From Wenjunlia tyrosinilytica (lineage in GTDB: Bacteria; Actinomycetota; Actinomycetes; Streptomycetales; Streptomycetaceae): DNA of 64,000 bases. The stretch lies in contig NZ_BMMS01000001.1 of the NCBI RefSeq assembly GCF_014646055.1, positions 271,892-335,891 of the forward strand, given 5' to 3'. The position numbers were made by a program, and so were the translations under genes. Each line of letters begins with the position of its first letter. Position 1 is the stretch's first letter. The notes beneath the pieces are model-generated. The model saw nothing but the letters and a program-made list of their open reading frames with translations. It was not told where the DNA came from and did not search any database. This document shows positions 54,905-64,000 of this stretch, piece by piece.

Positions 54905-55942
54905 CGGCACCGGCACCCCGGGAAGCCGTTCCGGAGGATCACCGGGGCTGCCACGCGGCAGCGCATCCGCTCCACGTTGCGGGCGGCGCTGAACGCGGCG
55001 ATCGCCCGGCAGCTCATCACCTTCAACGCGGCAGAGCACGTGGAGCTGGCGTCCGGCAAGCGACCCAAGGGCCTGCTCTGGACGGAGGAACGGGTCCGCC
55101 ATTGGGAAAGGACCGGTGCGAAGCCCTCCCCGGTCATGGTGTGGACGCCGGAGCAGCTCGGCCGCTTCCTGGACGCAGCCGAGGGCGACCGGCTGTACCC
55201 CATGTTCCATCTCATCGCCTTCCGCGGTCTGCGGCGCGGTGAGGCGGTGGGCCAGAACTGGATGGACATCAATCTGGACCGTGCCGAACTGACCGTCGCC
55301 AAAGAGATCGTCCAGGACGGCGGGACGACGTACGAGTCGGAGCCGAAAACGGACGGCAGCGCCGCCACCATCCACCTCGACAGCCGCACGGTGACAGTAC
55401 TGAGGGCACACCGCGCCCGCCAGAACCGCGAGCGCCTGAAGTGGGGTGAGGCATGGCAGGACACGGGCAAGGCGTTCACCCGGGAAGACGGCAGCTGGCT
55501 GCACCCGGAGGCGGTGTCCGACGCCTTCCGCCGCATCGTCAAAGCAGCCGGCCTACCGCCGATCAACCTCCGGGATCTCCGCCACGGCGCGGCCACCCTG
55601 ACGCACGCGGGTGGTGGTGATCTTCACACGATCAAGGAGACCTTGCGGCACTCGACCATCACCCTCACGTCCGACACGTACAGCAACCTCCTGCCGGACA
55701 TCGACCGGGAGGTCTCGGAGAAGGCCGCGCGGCTCGTGCCGCGATCCCGCCCGAAGGCGGCGGGAGGCACGTCCGGGCTCACTTCGGGCTCACCTGCCAC
55801 CGCCCAGGGAAGCGTCTTCCCCCTCGCAAAGATCGACCTCAAGCCCTTCAGCGAGGTCAACAGGGGGATGCCGGTCGATCCGCTCGGTGGGGCGGGTGGG
55901 ACTCGAACCCACGGCCGACGGATTATGAGTCCGCTGCTCTAA
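54905..55942 (+). pseudogene. Tyrosine integrase, 5'-truncated
   Basis: About 340 residues remain, from ATRQRIRSTLRAALNAAIARQLITFNAAEHVEL (end of the core-binding domain) to the tRNA. The N-terminal arm-binding part, roughly 100 residues, is gone and no start codon is apparent. The catalytic domain has the first Arg (IAFRGLRRGEAVG), the late HST...LTSDTYSNLLPD with the nucleophilic Tyr, and LRDLRHGAATL where the usual His of the HxxR motif is Arg. The last 18 codons run into the attachment site. It is related to integrases of actinomycete integrative plasmids that use tRNA genes. Confidence 0.85.
55887..55931 (-). repeat. Right attachment site within the intact tRNA
   Basis: This is the other copy of the 45-bp repeat, covering the 3' half of the complete tRNA at 55888-55961. 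Since this copy is complete, the element restored the tRNA 3' end upon integration, as is usual for tRNA-targeting integrases. Confidence 0.85.
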
Positions 55943-55961
55943 CCGGCTGAGCTACCGCCCC
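55888..55961 (-). tRNA. tRNA with CAT anticodon (Met or lysidine-type Ile)
   Basis: 74 nt on the minus strand, from GGGGCGG to CCCGCCCCA. The acceptor, D (GCTC...GAGC), anticodon (CGGACTCATAATCCG) and T (GTGGGTTCGAGTCCCAC) stems all close. The anticodon is CAT. It could be elongator Met or Ile-CAU; sequence alone does not settle this. CCA is not encoded in full. Confidence 0.9.
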
Positions 55962-56152
55962 GTAACGGCACGTCGCGACATGTCGTTCGCACCGTCTGCC
56001 GCAGCATAGCCGTTCATAGGATCTGTCGCCCTCGGGGGGCCGGAATGATCCTTCTTCAGCCATGCCCGGCTCCGGACGCGGGCCCCTGCGGCATGCGCGC
56101 CACACAGAGAACGGTCCCCGCGGCGGATGCCAGGGGGACCGTGTCTGTTGCG

Positions 56153-56225
56153 CTCCCCCGACTGGACTCGAACCAGTAACCTGCCGGTTAACAGCCGGCT
56201 GCTCTGCCAATTGAGCTACAGGGGA
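56153..56225 (-). tRNA. tRNA-Asn (GTT)
   Basis: 73 nt on the minus strand, starting TCCCCTG and ending CGGGGGAG. D stem GCTC/GAGC, anticodon stem GCCGG with CTGTTAA loop (anticodon GTT), and T stem ACTGG/CCAGT with TTCGAGT loop all form. It lies 191 bp downstream in chromosomal order of the CAT tRNA. Confidence 0.93.
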
Positions 56226-56399
56226 TTGCTCCGATTGCCCTCCCACCGGTCTCCCGGGCGGCGGGCGCTCGCTGCGAGACATACATTAGCGCAACGAGGG
56301 GGGTGCTCCGCCAATCGGATTCGCCGCCCCGTTCTCCGGGTAGGCGCGAGGCGGCAGCAGACGCCTGGAACGCCGAACTCGGGACGAAAGGGTGGAGCC

Positions 56400-56693
56400 A
56401 TGCGCTACCGGCTGACATTCATGAGTGGGGTCGCCGTCGGCTACGTGCTCGGAGCCAGAGCCGGCCGCGAGCGGTACGAACAGCTGCGCAAGGCGGCCCG
56501 CCAGTTCGCCCAGAACCCCGCCGTGCAGGACGCGGCGAAGAACGCCAAGGACACCGGGCGCACCGTGGCCTCGAAGGCCGCGGGCACCGTGGCGGGCAAG
56601 GTCGGCGACAAGCTCCCCGACAGCGTGACCGACCGCGTGCGCTACCTGCGCGAGCGCGGTTCCGAGGACGACTGGGGCACCAGTAACACCTGA
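56400..56693 (+). CDS. Small YtxH-like membrane-associated protein
   Basis: 97 aa from the ATG at 56400 with GGAG upstream. The N-terminal hydrophobic segment RLTFMSGVAVGYVLGARAGRERYEQLR is the YtxH-type glycine-rich single helix followed by a charged stretch. The rest is an amphipathic Ala/Lys-rich helix (ARQFAQNPAVQDAAKNAKDTGRTVASKAAG). Proteins of this kind are common near tRNA genes and membrane stress genes, with no known function. Confidence 0.8.
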   Translation: MRYRLTFMSGVAVGYVLGARAGRERYEQLRKAARQFAQNPAVQDAAKNAKDTGRTVASKAAGTVAGKVGDKLPDSVTDRVRYLRERGSEDDWGTSNT

Positions 56694-56731
56694 TCGTCTC
56701 CCCCGTGCCGCGGATCCATATGATCTGCGGC

Positions 56732-58183
56732 ATGGGGATTGTCGCCGGGATCGAATGCTCGTCCCAGTTCACGAAGATTGTCGTCTGCGACTCGGACACC
56801 GGATCCGTGCTGAGGCAGGGGCATGCCGCGCACCCCGAGCTGCCACCGAACCGGCAGGAGAAGACGGAGATCGACCCGCAGGCCTGGCTGATCTCCCTGG
56901 GGGAGGCGGCCGGCGGCGGGGTGCTGGAAGGCGTCCAGGCCATCGGCATCGCCGGCCAGCAGCACGGGATGATCGCGCTCGACGTCGGCGGGGTGGCGGT
57001 GCGCCCCGCGCTGCTGTGGAACGACAAGCGGGCCACCGGTGCGGCGGCCGACCTCGTCGAGGCGCTCGGCGGCCCGGAGGCGTGGGCGCAGGCCGTCGGT
57101 TCCATTCCCCGGGCCTCGCACACCGTGGCCAAGCTGCGGTGGCTCGCGCAGGCGGAACCGCAGAACGCTCGGCGCACCGCCGAAGTGCTCCTCCCCCACG
57201 ACTGGCTCACCTGGCAGCTCCTGGGCGGCCAGGCCCCCCGCAGCACGGACCGCGGCGATGTCTCGGGGACCGGCTACTGGTCGGCGGCGACCGGTGAGTA
57301 CCGGCCCGACCTGGTGGAGCTGGCCCTCGGCCACCAGGTGGCCCTGCCCCGGGTGCTGGGCCCCGCCGAGCCCGCCGGGCACACTCCGGAGGGACTGCTG
57401 ATCTCGGCGGGCACCGGTGACAACATGGCGGCGGCGCTCGGCCTCGGGGTCGGCCCCGGCGACGCCGTGGTCTCGCTCGGGGCCTCGTCCACGATCTTCG
57501 CCATCCACCACGAGGCGCTGCACGACCCGACGGGGACCATCACCTCGTTCGCCGACGCGACCGGGAACCATATGCCGGTCGTCCACACCCTCAATGCCTC
57601 GCGGGTGCTGAGAGGCGCGGCCGAGCTGCTGGGCACCGAGCTCGACGGGCTCTCCGAGCTGGCGCTGCGCTCCACTCCGGGCGCCTACGGCCTGGTGCTC
57701 CTGCCGTATCTGGAGGGCGAGCGCACCCCGAGCCTGCCGCACACGGCGGGCACGCTGTCGGGGCTGCGCCGCGAGAGCATGAAGCCGGAACACCTGGCGC
57801 GGGCGGCGGTCGAAGGGATGCTGTGCGGGCTGGCGGACGCGCTGGACGTACTGCGGCGGCGCGGGGTCCAGGTACGGCGGGTCTTCCTCCTGGGCGCCGC
57901 CGCCAATCTGCCCGCCGTGCGCACGGTGGCCCCGCTGATCTTCGGCACCAACGTCGTCGTTCCGCAGCCGGCCGAGTACGCGGCTCTGGGCGCGGCCAGG
58001 CAGGCGGCCTGGGCGATGCACGGGCAGCACGCGAGCCGGCCCCTGCCGGAGCCTCCGCGCTGGCGGGCCGTGGCGGCGGAGCCTTCGGCGGAGCTGACCG
58101 AGGAGGACATCGCGATCGGGCAGGCGGTGCGGCAGCAGTTCACGGCGGTGCGCGAGCAGACCCACCCGGGGGCGTTCGGCTGA
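56732..58183 (+). CDS. FGGY-family carbohydrate kinase (xylulokinase-like)
   Basis: 483 aa from the ATG at 56732 (MGIVAGIECSSQFTKIVV). A GTG at 56705 would add nine residues; neither has a clear binding site. FGGY features include GIAGQQHGMIALD near residue 80, WNDKRATGAAADLVEAL, the HDWLTWQLLG segment and the ATPase GDAVVSLGASSTIF near 250, with a final VFLLGAAANLPAVRTVAPLIF. It should phosphorylate a sugar such as xylulose. The gene stands alone, with no pentose uptake genes nearby. Confidence 0.88.
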   Translation: MGIVAGIECSSQFTKIVVCDSDTGSVLRQGHAAHPELPPNRQEKTEIDPQAWLISLGEAAGGGVLEGVQAIGIAGQQHGMIALDVGGVAVRPALLWNDKRATGAAADLVEALGGPEAWAQAVGSIPRASHTVAKLRWLAQAEPQNARRTAEVLLPHDWLTWQLLGGQAPRSTDRGDVSGTGYWSAATGEYRPDLVELALGHQVALPRVLGPAEPAGHTPEGLLISAGTGDNMAAALGLGVGPGDAVVSLGASSTIFAIHHEALHDPTGTITSFADATGNHMPVVHTLNASRVLRGAAELLGTELDGLSELALRSTPGAYGLVLLPYLEGERTPSLPHTAGTLSGLRRESMKPEHLARAAVEGMLCGLADALDVLRRRGVQVRRVFLLGAAANLPAVRTVAPLIFGTNVVVPQPAEYAALGAARQAAWAMHGQHASRPLPEPPRWRAVAAEPSAELTEEDIAIGQAVRQQFTAVREQTHPGAFG

Positions 58184-58330
58184 GCCGGACACGGCGAGGA
58201 CTGCCACCACGGAATCTGCCACCGCCGAGCAGGAAGATGCGGAAACTGCCACCGCGGAGCCGGAAGCTGCGGAACTGCCACCGCGGAAGCTCCCCCGCCG
58301 AGACCGGCGACGCCGACCGGCGAGGCAGGC

Positions 58331-58470
58331 CGGGTACGGCCGGGTACGGCCGGGTACGGCCGGGTACGGCCGGGTACGGCCGGGTACGGCCGGGTACGGC
58401 CGGGTACGGCCGGGTACGGCCGGGTACGGCCGGGTACGGCCGGGTACGGCCGGGTACGGCCGGGTACGGC
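58331..58470. repeat. 14 perfect copies of a 10-bp tandem repeat
   Basis: CGGGTACGGC is repeated 14 times without variation between the convergent FGGY kinase and hrdA genes. Just upstream (58204-58300) is a looser set of CTGCCACCGCGGA-type repeats. The unit is not a multiple of three, so no protein can be encoded consistently. Identical copies suggest recent expansion by slippage. Confidence 0.95.
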
Positions 58471-58478
58471 CAGTACCG

Positions 58479-59699
<1,221 letters not shown>

Positions 59700-59961
59700 G
59701 GAAACGGCCTCCACGGTGAGCGCGGGCAGGGCTTGCGCGTGCAGCGTCGCGGCGGCTTGCTGGGAGCGGGCACGCGAGACCGGAACGGTCACGGCCGAGC
59801 CGTTGTCCGTCTGGTACCGCGTGTGCGGGACTCCCGTGGAGTCGGGGGCTCCGCGCTCCGATGATTGGTGCACCGGGACCCAGTGTGGCGTACGGCACAC
59901 GGTGCCACGAGGGGTGTGCGGGCACTTTTTGCCGCATCCCTCGCTGTGCGCGGTCGGCCGG

Positions 59962-61890
59962 TTACAGCGCGGTGGCGCCCTTCTCGCGAAGGCTCTGGCC
60001 GTACTGCTGGAGCGCCCACAGCTCGGCTGCGACGGCGTTCGCCTGCTCGGCGTCGGCACGCGGTCCGAGCCGTTGCAGCTGGGCGCGGACCTCGGCGACA
60101 CGGCGGTCAACGGCGTGCAGGCGTACGGCGACCAGTTGCTCGCCCGCGTAGATGGCGTCGGCCTGGCGTCGGGTGCGCGGCGGTTCCACGGCCAGCTCGG
60201 TGATCAGGGAGCGCAGGACGTCGTCGGGGGCGGCTTCGCGTACGCGCGTCAGCCAGCCGTCGTCGGCGCCCGCCGCTCCCCCGGCCTCGGCGAGGGCGCG
60301 CCGCACGGCAGCGTAGGGCGCCGCGGTGAACTCGTCCTCGCCGTAGGCGTCGAACGCCGGTGAGACCAGCTCGGGGAACTGCAGCGCGAGCTTGAGCAGT
60401 TCACGCTCGACCATCTGGACCGGGTTGCGCAGGTCCAGCCGGATCGCGCCGCGCCCGCGCTCGGGCGACGGTGCCTGTTGCCGCTGATGCTGCTGAACCG
60501 CCCCGCGGCCGCCGTCGCCGCGCCGCTGGTCGCCTCCGTGCCTGCTGCGCCGCTCGCGTTCCCAGCGGGCGAGCTGCGCGATCCGGCCGACGACGAACCG
60601 CTCGTCGAGGTAGCCGAGCATCGAGCCGAGCCGGACCGCGTAGGAGTGGCGCAGCGCGGTGTCCTTGATCTTCGCGACGATGGGCGCGGCCGAGTCGAGG
60701 GCGGCGACCCGCCCCTCCTCGGTCTCGAGGTCGTAGCGGTCCACGGCGCTGCGGATGGCGAACTCGAAGAGCGGGACGCGGGTGTCCACGAGGTTGCGCA
60801 CGGCGGTGTCGCCCTCGCTGACGCGCAGCTCGCAGGGGTCCATCCCGTTCGGCCCCACGGCGATGAAGGTGCGGGCGACGAACTTCTGGTCGTCCTCGAA
60901 CGCCTTGAGGGCAGCCTTCTGCCCGGCCGCGTCGCCGTCGAAGGTGAAGACGACCTCGCCGCGGAACTCCCCCGTGTCCATCAGCATCCGCCGCAGGATC
61001 TTGATGTGGTCCTCGCCGAAGGCCGTGCCGCAGGTGGCGATGGCGGTGGTGACACCGGCGAGGTGGCAGGCCATGACGTCGGTGTAGCCCTCGACGACCA
61101 CGGCCCGGCCGGACTTGGCGATGTCCTTCTTGGCCAGGTCGATGCCGTACAGGACATGGGACTTCTTGTAGATGGGTGTCTCGGGGGTGTTGAGGTACTT
61201 CGGGCCGTTGTCGTCCTCGCGCAGCCGCCGCGCGCCGAAGCCGATGACCTCACCGGTGATGTCGCGGATCGGCCAGATAAGCCGTCCGCGGAAGCGGTCC
61301 ATGGGGCCCCGGCGGCCCTCGCTCGCCAGACCGGAGGTGAGCAGTTCCTTGTCGCTGAAGCCGCGCCCGCGCAGGAACCGGACGAGGTTCTCCCATCCGG
61401 CGGGGGCGTAGCCGACGCCGAAGTGCTTGGCGGCGGCCTCGTCGAAGCCGCGCTCGGCGAGGAAGACCCGGCCGATCTCGGCCTCGGGGCTGCTGAGCTG
61501 TTCGGCGAACCAGGCGGCGGCGGCCTTGTGCGCCTCGACCAGCCGGGTGCGCTCGCCCTGCTGGCGTCCGGGGGTGTACCCGCCCTCCTCGTACCGCAGG
61601 GCGATCCCGGCCTGCCCGGCGAGCCGCTCGACCGCCTCGGCGAAGGTGATGTGCTCGAGCTTCATCACGAAGTCGAGGGTGTCGCCGCCCTCCTGGCAGC
61701 CGAAGCAGTAGTACAGCCCCTTGGCCGGGCTGACCTGGAAGGACGGGCTCTTCTCGTCGTGGAAGGGGCACAGGCCCTTCAGATTCCCCCCGCCCGCGTT
61801 GCGCAGCTGGAGGTACTCGGAGACGACGACGTCGATGGGGACCGCGTCCCGTACCGCCTTGACGTCCTCGTCCCTGATCCGACCTGCCAC
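59962..61890 (-). CDS. dnaG: DNA primase
   Basis: 642 aa from the GTG at 61890. The N-terminal zinc ribbon is [31 protein letters not shown] (residues about 40-70). The TOPRIM core has [16 protein letters not shown] near 272 and [13 protein letters not shown] near 320. The helical C-terminal part ([24 protein letters not shown]) binds helicase. A Gln/Arg/Gly-rich linker (about residues 455-490) precedes it. It synthesises RNA primers for chromosome replication. It is followed by hrdA on the same strand. Confidence 0.97.
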   Translation of the reverse strand: MAGRIRDEDVKAVRDAVPIDVVVSEYLQLRNAGGGNLKGLCPFHDEKSPSFQVSPAKGLYYCFGCQEGGDTLDFVMKLEHITFAEAVERLAGQAGIALRYEEGGYTPGRQQGERTRLVEAHKAAAAWFAEQLSSPEAEIGRVFLAERGFDEAAAKHFGVGYAPAGWENLVRFLRGRGFSDKELLTSGLASEGRRGPMDRFRGRLIWPIRDITGEVIGFGARRLREDDNGPKYLNTPETPIYKKSHVLYGIDLAKKDIAKSGRAVVVEGYTDVMACHLAGVTTAIATCGTAFGEDHIKILRRMLMDTGEFRGEVVFTFDGDAAGQKAALKAFEDDQKFVARTFIAVGPNGMDPCELRVSEGDTAVRNLVDTRVPLFEFAIRSAVDRYDLETEEGRVAALDSAAPIVAKIKDTALRHSYAVRLGSMLGYLDERFVVGRIAQLARWERERRSRHGGDQRRGDGGRGAVQQHQRQQAPSPERGRGAIRLDLRNPVQMVERELLKLALQFPELVSPAFDAYGEDEFTAAPYAAVRRALAEAGGAAGADDGWLTRVREAAPDDVLRSLITELAVEPPRTRRQADAIYAGEQLVAVRLHAVDRRVAEVRAQLQRLGPRADAEQANAVAAELWALQQYGQSLREKGATAL

Positions 61891-62015
61891 GCTCGAAGTC
61901 TACGGCCGGGCGGGGACACTCTCGGCCGGACGGTGCCCGCTGTGCGGCCGTCACCGTAGTGGCGGCTCGGCCGGGCGGGGCCGACGGCGGGGCGGGGCGG
62001 GGCCGGAAGGGCCGG

Positions 62016-62453
62016 TCAGGCCTTGTGGACGAAGATGTAGTGCGGGCCGCTGGGCGCCAGCTCGAACTCCTCGCCGACCGCCGTGAAGCCGGCCCGCTCG
62101 TAGAAGCCCCGGGCGCTGGTGCGGCCGTTGCACCACACCACCTCGGCGCCGCGTTCGGCGGCGGCCCCGATGCCCGCCGCGATCAGCGCGGCCCCGTACC
62201 CCTGGCCGCGCACCTCGGGCGCGGTGCCCATGCCGCGGAAGCGGTAGGCGGTGGCGCCCGGGGCACCGTCCCAGGGGTCGGGGAAGAAGGTGACGCAGCC
62301 GACGACACGCCCTTGCTCGTCCCAGGCGGCGAGGTGGAACGTGTCCGGGCGCGCGTCCTCCGGGTAATGGGCCGCCTCAGCGGGCATTCCGGTACGGAGC
62401 ACCTGGTGCCGCAGGTCGAAGATGTCGGCGAGCGAGGTGACGGCTGTGCGCAT
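62016..62453 (-). CDS. GNAT-family N-acetyltransferase
   Basis: 145 aa from the ATG at 62453 ([17 protein letters not shown]). The acetyl-CoA-binding motif is [33 protein letters not shown] near residue 80 (R/Q-x-x-G-x-G/A pattern RGQGYG). The strand [30 protein letters not shown] follows as the usual beta-bulge region. The substrate is unknown. It ends 125 bp downstream of the dnaG start region and starts 11 bp after the flavoprotein stop, so it may be cotranscribed with that gene. Confidence 0.88.
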   Translation of the reverse strand: MRTAVTSLADIFDLRHQVLRTGMPAEAAHYPEDARPDTFHLAAWDEQGRVVGCVTFFPDPWDGAPGATAYRFRGMGTAPEVRGQGYGAALIAAGIGAAAERGAEVVWCNGRTSARGFYERAGFTAVGEEFELAPSGPHYIFVHKA

Positions 62454-62463
62454 GCCGTGGACG

Positions 62464-63735
62464 CTACAGGTGCCCCTCCACCAGGGATTCGAGGGGGGTG
62501 TCGGGGTCGGACAGCCGCTCGGGGTCGACCTGGACCCGGCTGCGGATGAGGCGCTGGACCGGGTCGGTGACATCCCAGACATTGACGTTCATACCGGCCA
62601 GCACACGTCCTTCGCGCAGCCAGAACGCGATGAACTCGCGCTTGCCGACGTCGCCGCGGCACACCACCTGGTCGTACTGGCCGGGCGCGGCATGGCCCGA
62701 GTACTCCAGGCCGAGGTCGTACTGGTCGCTGAAGAAGTAGGGGACGCGGTCGTGGGCGGCGTCCTGGCCGAGCATCGAACGGGCCGCGCAGGGGCCGCCG
62801 TTGAGGGCGTTGGCCCAGTGCTCGACACGGACCCGGTGGCCGAGGTGGGGGGTCTCGGCGTTGGCGACGTCCCCGGCGGCGTAGATGTCGGGATCGGAGG
62901 TCCGCAGCGAGGCGTCGACCGCGATGCCGCCGCCCTCCTCACGGGGGGCGAGCGCCAGTCCGGCGTTCTCGGCCAGGGCGGTGCGGGGTGCGGCGCCGAT
63001 GGCGGCGAGTACCGCGTGGGCGGGGTGCTCGTCGCCGTCGTCGGTGGTGGCGGCGAAGACCATGCCGTCCTGGCCGGTGATGGCGGTCAGGCGGGCGCCG
63101 AAGTGGAAGGTGACGCCGTGCTGCCGGTGCAGGTCGGTGAAGAGGGAGCCGAGCTGGGGGCCCAGCACGGAGTGCAGCGGGGTCGGCTCGGGTTCGACGA
63201 TGGTCACCTCGACGCCGTAGCCGCGGGCGGCCGCGGCCACCTCGAGGCCGATCCAGCCGGCGCCCGCGATCAGCAGGCGGCCGTTCTCCCGGCCGAGGCT
63301 GGCCAGGGTGCCGCGCAGAAGCTCCGCGTGGGCGATCCGGCGCAGGTGGTGGACGCCGGCGAGGTCGGTGCCGGGGATGTCGAGGCGGCGGGGTTCGGCG
63401 CCGGTGGCGAGGAGCAGTTTGTCGTACCGGATGACGCTGCCGTCGCCGAGCCGGACGGTTTTGGCGGCCCGGTCGAGGTGGGTGACGGTCTGCCCGAGGT
63501 GCAGTTCGACGTCGTGGTTGGCGTACCAGCCGGGTTCGTGGACGAAGACGGAGGCCCGGTCCTTCTCCCCGGTGAGGAATCCCTTGGACAGGGGAGGCCG
63601 CTCGTACGGGGGGTCGAGCTCGTCGCCGATCAGGATGACCCTGCCGGAGAAATTCTCCGACCGGAGGGTCTGGGCCGCCTTGGCCCCGGCCAGGCCTCCT
63701 CCGACGATCACAAACGTCTGGTCTGCGTCCACCAC
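62464..63735 (-). CDS. FAD-dependent NAD(P)H oxidoreductase (ferredoxin reductase type)
   Basis: 423 aa from the GTG at 63735, with GGAG 6 nt upstream; a second GTG at 63732 is equally possible. Two dinucleotide folds are visible: FVIVGGGLAGAKAAQTLRS (FAD) at the N-terminus and LLIAGAGWIGLEVAAAARGYG (NAD(P)H) near residue 150. IYAAGDVANAETPHLGHRVRVEHWANAL is the closing FAD motif, and a C-terminal reductase domain follows. It feeds electrons to a ferredoxin or rubredoxin for an oxygenase or P450. No such partner is seen in the window. Confidence 0.9.
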   Translation of the reverse strand: MVDADQTFVIVGGGLAGAKAAQTLRSENFSGRVILIGDELDPPYERPPLSKGFLTGEKDRASVFVHEPGWYANHDVELHLGQTVTHLDRAAKTVRLGDGSVIRYDKLLLATGAEPRRLDIPGTDLAGVHHLRRIAHAELLRGTLASLGRENGRLLIAGAGWIGLEVAAAARGYGVEVTIVEPEPTPLHSVLGPQLGSLFTDLHRQHGVTFHFGARLTAITGQDGMVFAATTDDGDEHPAHAVLAAIGAAPRTALAENAGLALAPREEGGGIAVDASLRTSDPDIYAAGDVANAETPHLGHRVRVEHWANALNGGPCAARSMLGQDAAHDRVPYFFSDQYDLGLEYSGHAAPGQYDQVVCRGDVGKREFIAFWLREGRVLAGMNVNVWDVTDPVQRLIRSRVQVDPERLSDPDTPLESLVEGHL

Positions 63736-64000
63736 CGTGCACTCCGATCTCGCGTCGTCCCCGTCGTCCCCCGTGTACGTACCGTGCCTCCCCGGCGGCC
63801 CGTGTCCTTGGTTGGAGCGTGCCGCACCGGGCCGCTCCCGTGAAGAGCACGGGAATGAGACACCATTGTCACTCTCAAGATCGGCCCGGCACAAAAGCCC
63901 GCGCACCACTGGGCGCGCCCGCGCGACCGGCTCTTCGCGCGCCGACCGTGCGGCCGCGCGCGCTCCTTCGGGGAGCGCATGCCTCTCGCGCACACCGACT

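Larger units (their letters stand above)
49254..55886. mobile_element. Decayed integrative element inserted in a CAT tRNA gene
   Basis: 6.6 kb bounded by the 45-bp tRNA repeat. At the right end an integrase reads into the tRNA. Contents in order: DNA methyltransferase, internally deleted Tn3-family transposase, MerR-like gene, second transposase fragment, rheA, hsp18, two DUF2267 genes, truncated integrase. No excisionase, replication or transfer gene is visible, so it is probably immobile. Pieces of a Tn3 transposon flanking the MerR-like gene suggest that the cargo arrived on, or was rearranged by, that transposon inside an older integrated element. Confidence 0.8.

Noticed and set aside
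58331-58470. Possible CRISPR array
   Set aside because: The 10-bp units are contiguous with no spacers, and no cas genes are present.
63736-64000. Open frames at the right edge
   Set aside because: They overlap the upstream region of the flavoprotein gene and are basic, repetitive shadow sequences; I see no real gene before the window ends.

Overview
The window is very GC-rich, with strongly biased third codon positions, GTG starts and GGAGG-type ribosome binding sites. Its gene content (HrdA-like sigma factor, FasR-fabD-fabH-acpP-fabF cluster, homodimeric AceE, TerD/DUF475 genes, DUF3145, DUF3052, DUF4429, RheA/HSP18) points to the chromosome of a Streptomyces or very close relative. All calls come from reading the sequence; no database search was run.

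Layout. 0-3 kb: a cut-off DUF4383 membrane protein, a fused HATPase/SpoIIE regulator, an O-methyltransferase and a P-loop kinase. 3-9.6 kb: a Ter-linked module, with a CitE-like lyase, a fused phosphoribosyltransferase/TRSP/StiP/PELOTA protein and a HAD phosphatase on the minus strand, divergent from a TerD protein with a proline-rich tail; two DUF202 membrane proteins follow. 9.6-13.8 kb: an anti-sigma-type ATPase, then the threonine catabolic pair tdh-kbl divergent from a LysR regulator, with a perfect palindrome between them. 13.9-17.3 kb: TerA, DUF475 and two TerD proteins. 17.3-22 kb: an AhpE-like peroxiredoxin, DUF3052 and aceE. 22-30 kb: mixed genes (I36-type inhibitor, membrane hydrolase, DUF4429, potassium channel, MerR-controlled aldo/keto reductase, serine hydrolase, pirin). 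30-37 kb: fasR, fabD, fabH, acpP, fabF and a carboxyltransferase, i.e. type II fatty acid initiation plus a possible malonyl-CoA supply. 37-49 kb: DUF3145, an SGNH lipoprotein, oxidoreductase, MFS-TetR-DUF2797, a GntR-unknown-GMC oxidoreductase operon, and a DHA2 exporter.

49.2-55.9 kb is a decayed integrative element. A 45-bp direct repeat of the 3' part of a CAT-anticodon tRNA brackets it, and a 5'-truncated tyrosine integrase abuts the intact tRNA. Inside are a beta-class DNA methyltransferase, two fragments of a Tn3-family transposase, a MerR-like gene, and a heat-shock cargo: rheA divergent from hsp18, with two TGTCATC-N5-GATGACA-type operators between them, followed by two DUF2267 genes.

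56-64 kb returns to core chromosome: tRNA-Asn, a small YtxH-like protein, an FGGY kinase, a 14-copy decanucleotide repeat, hrdA, dnaG, a GNAT acetyltransferase and a ferredoxin-reductase-type flavoprotein.

The most interesting items are the Ter module with its fused PRTase/StiP/PELOTA protein, the lysine-less biotinyl-like domain on FabD, the mobile rheA-hsp18-DUF2267 island with paired operators, and the tandem repeats that look hypervariable.
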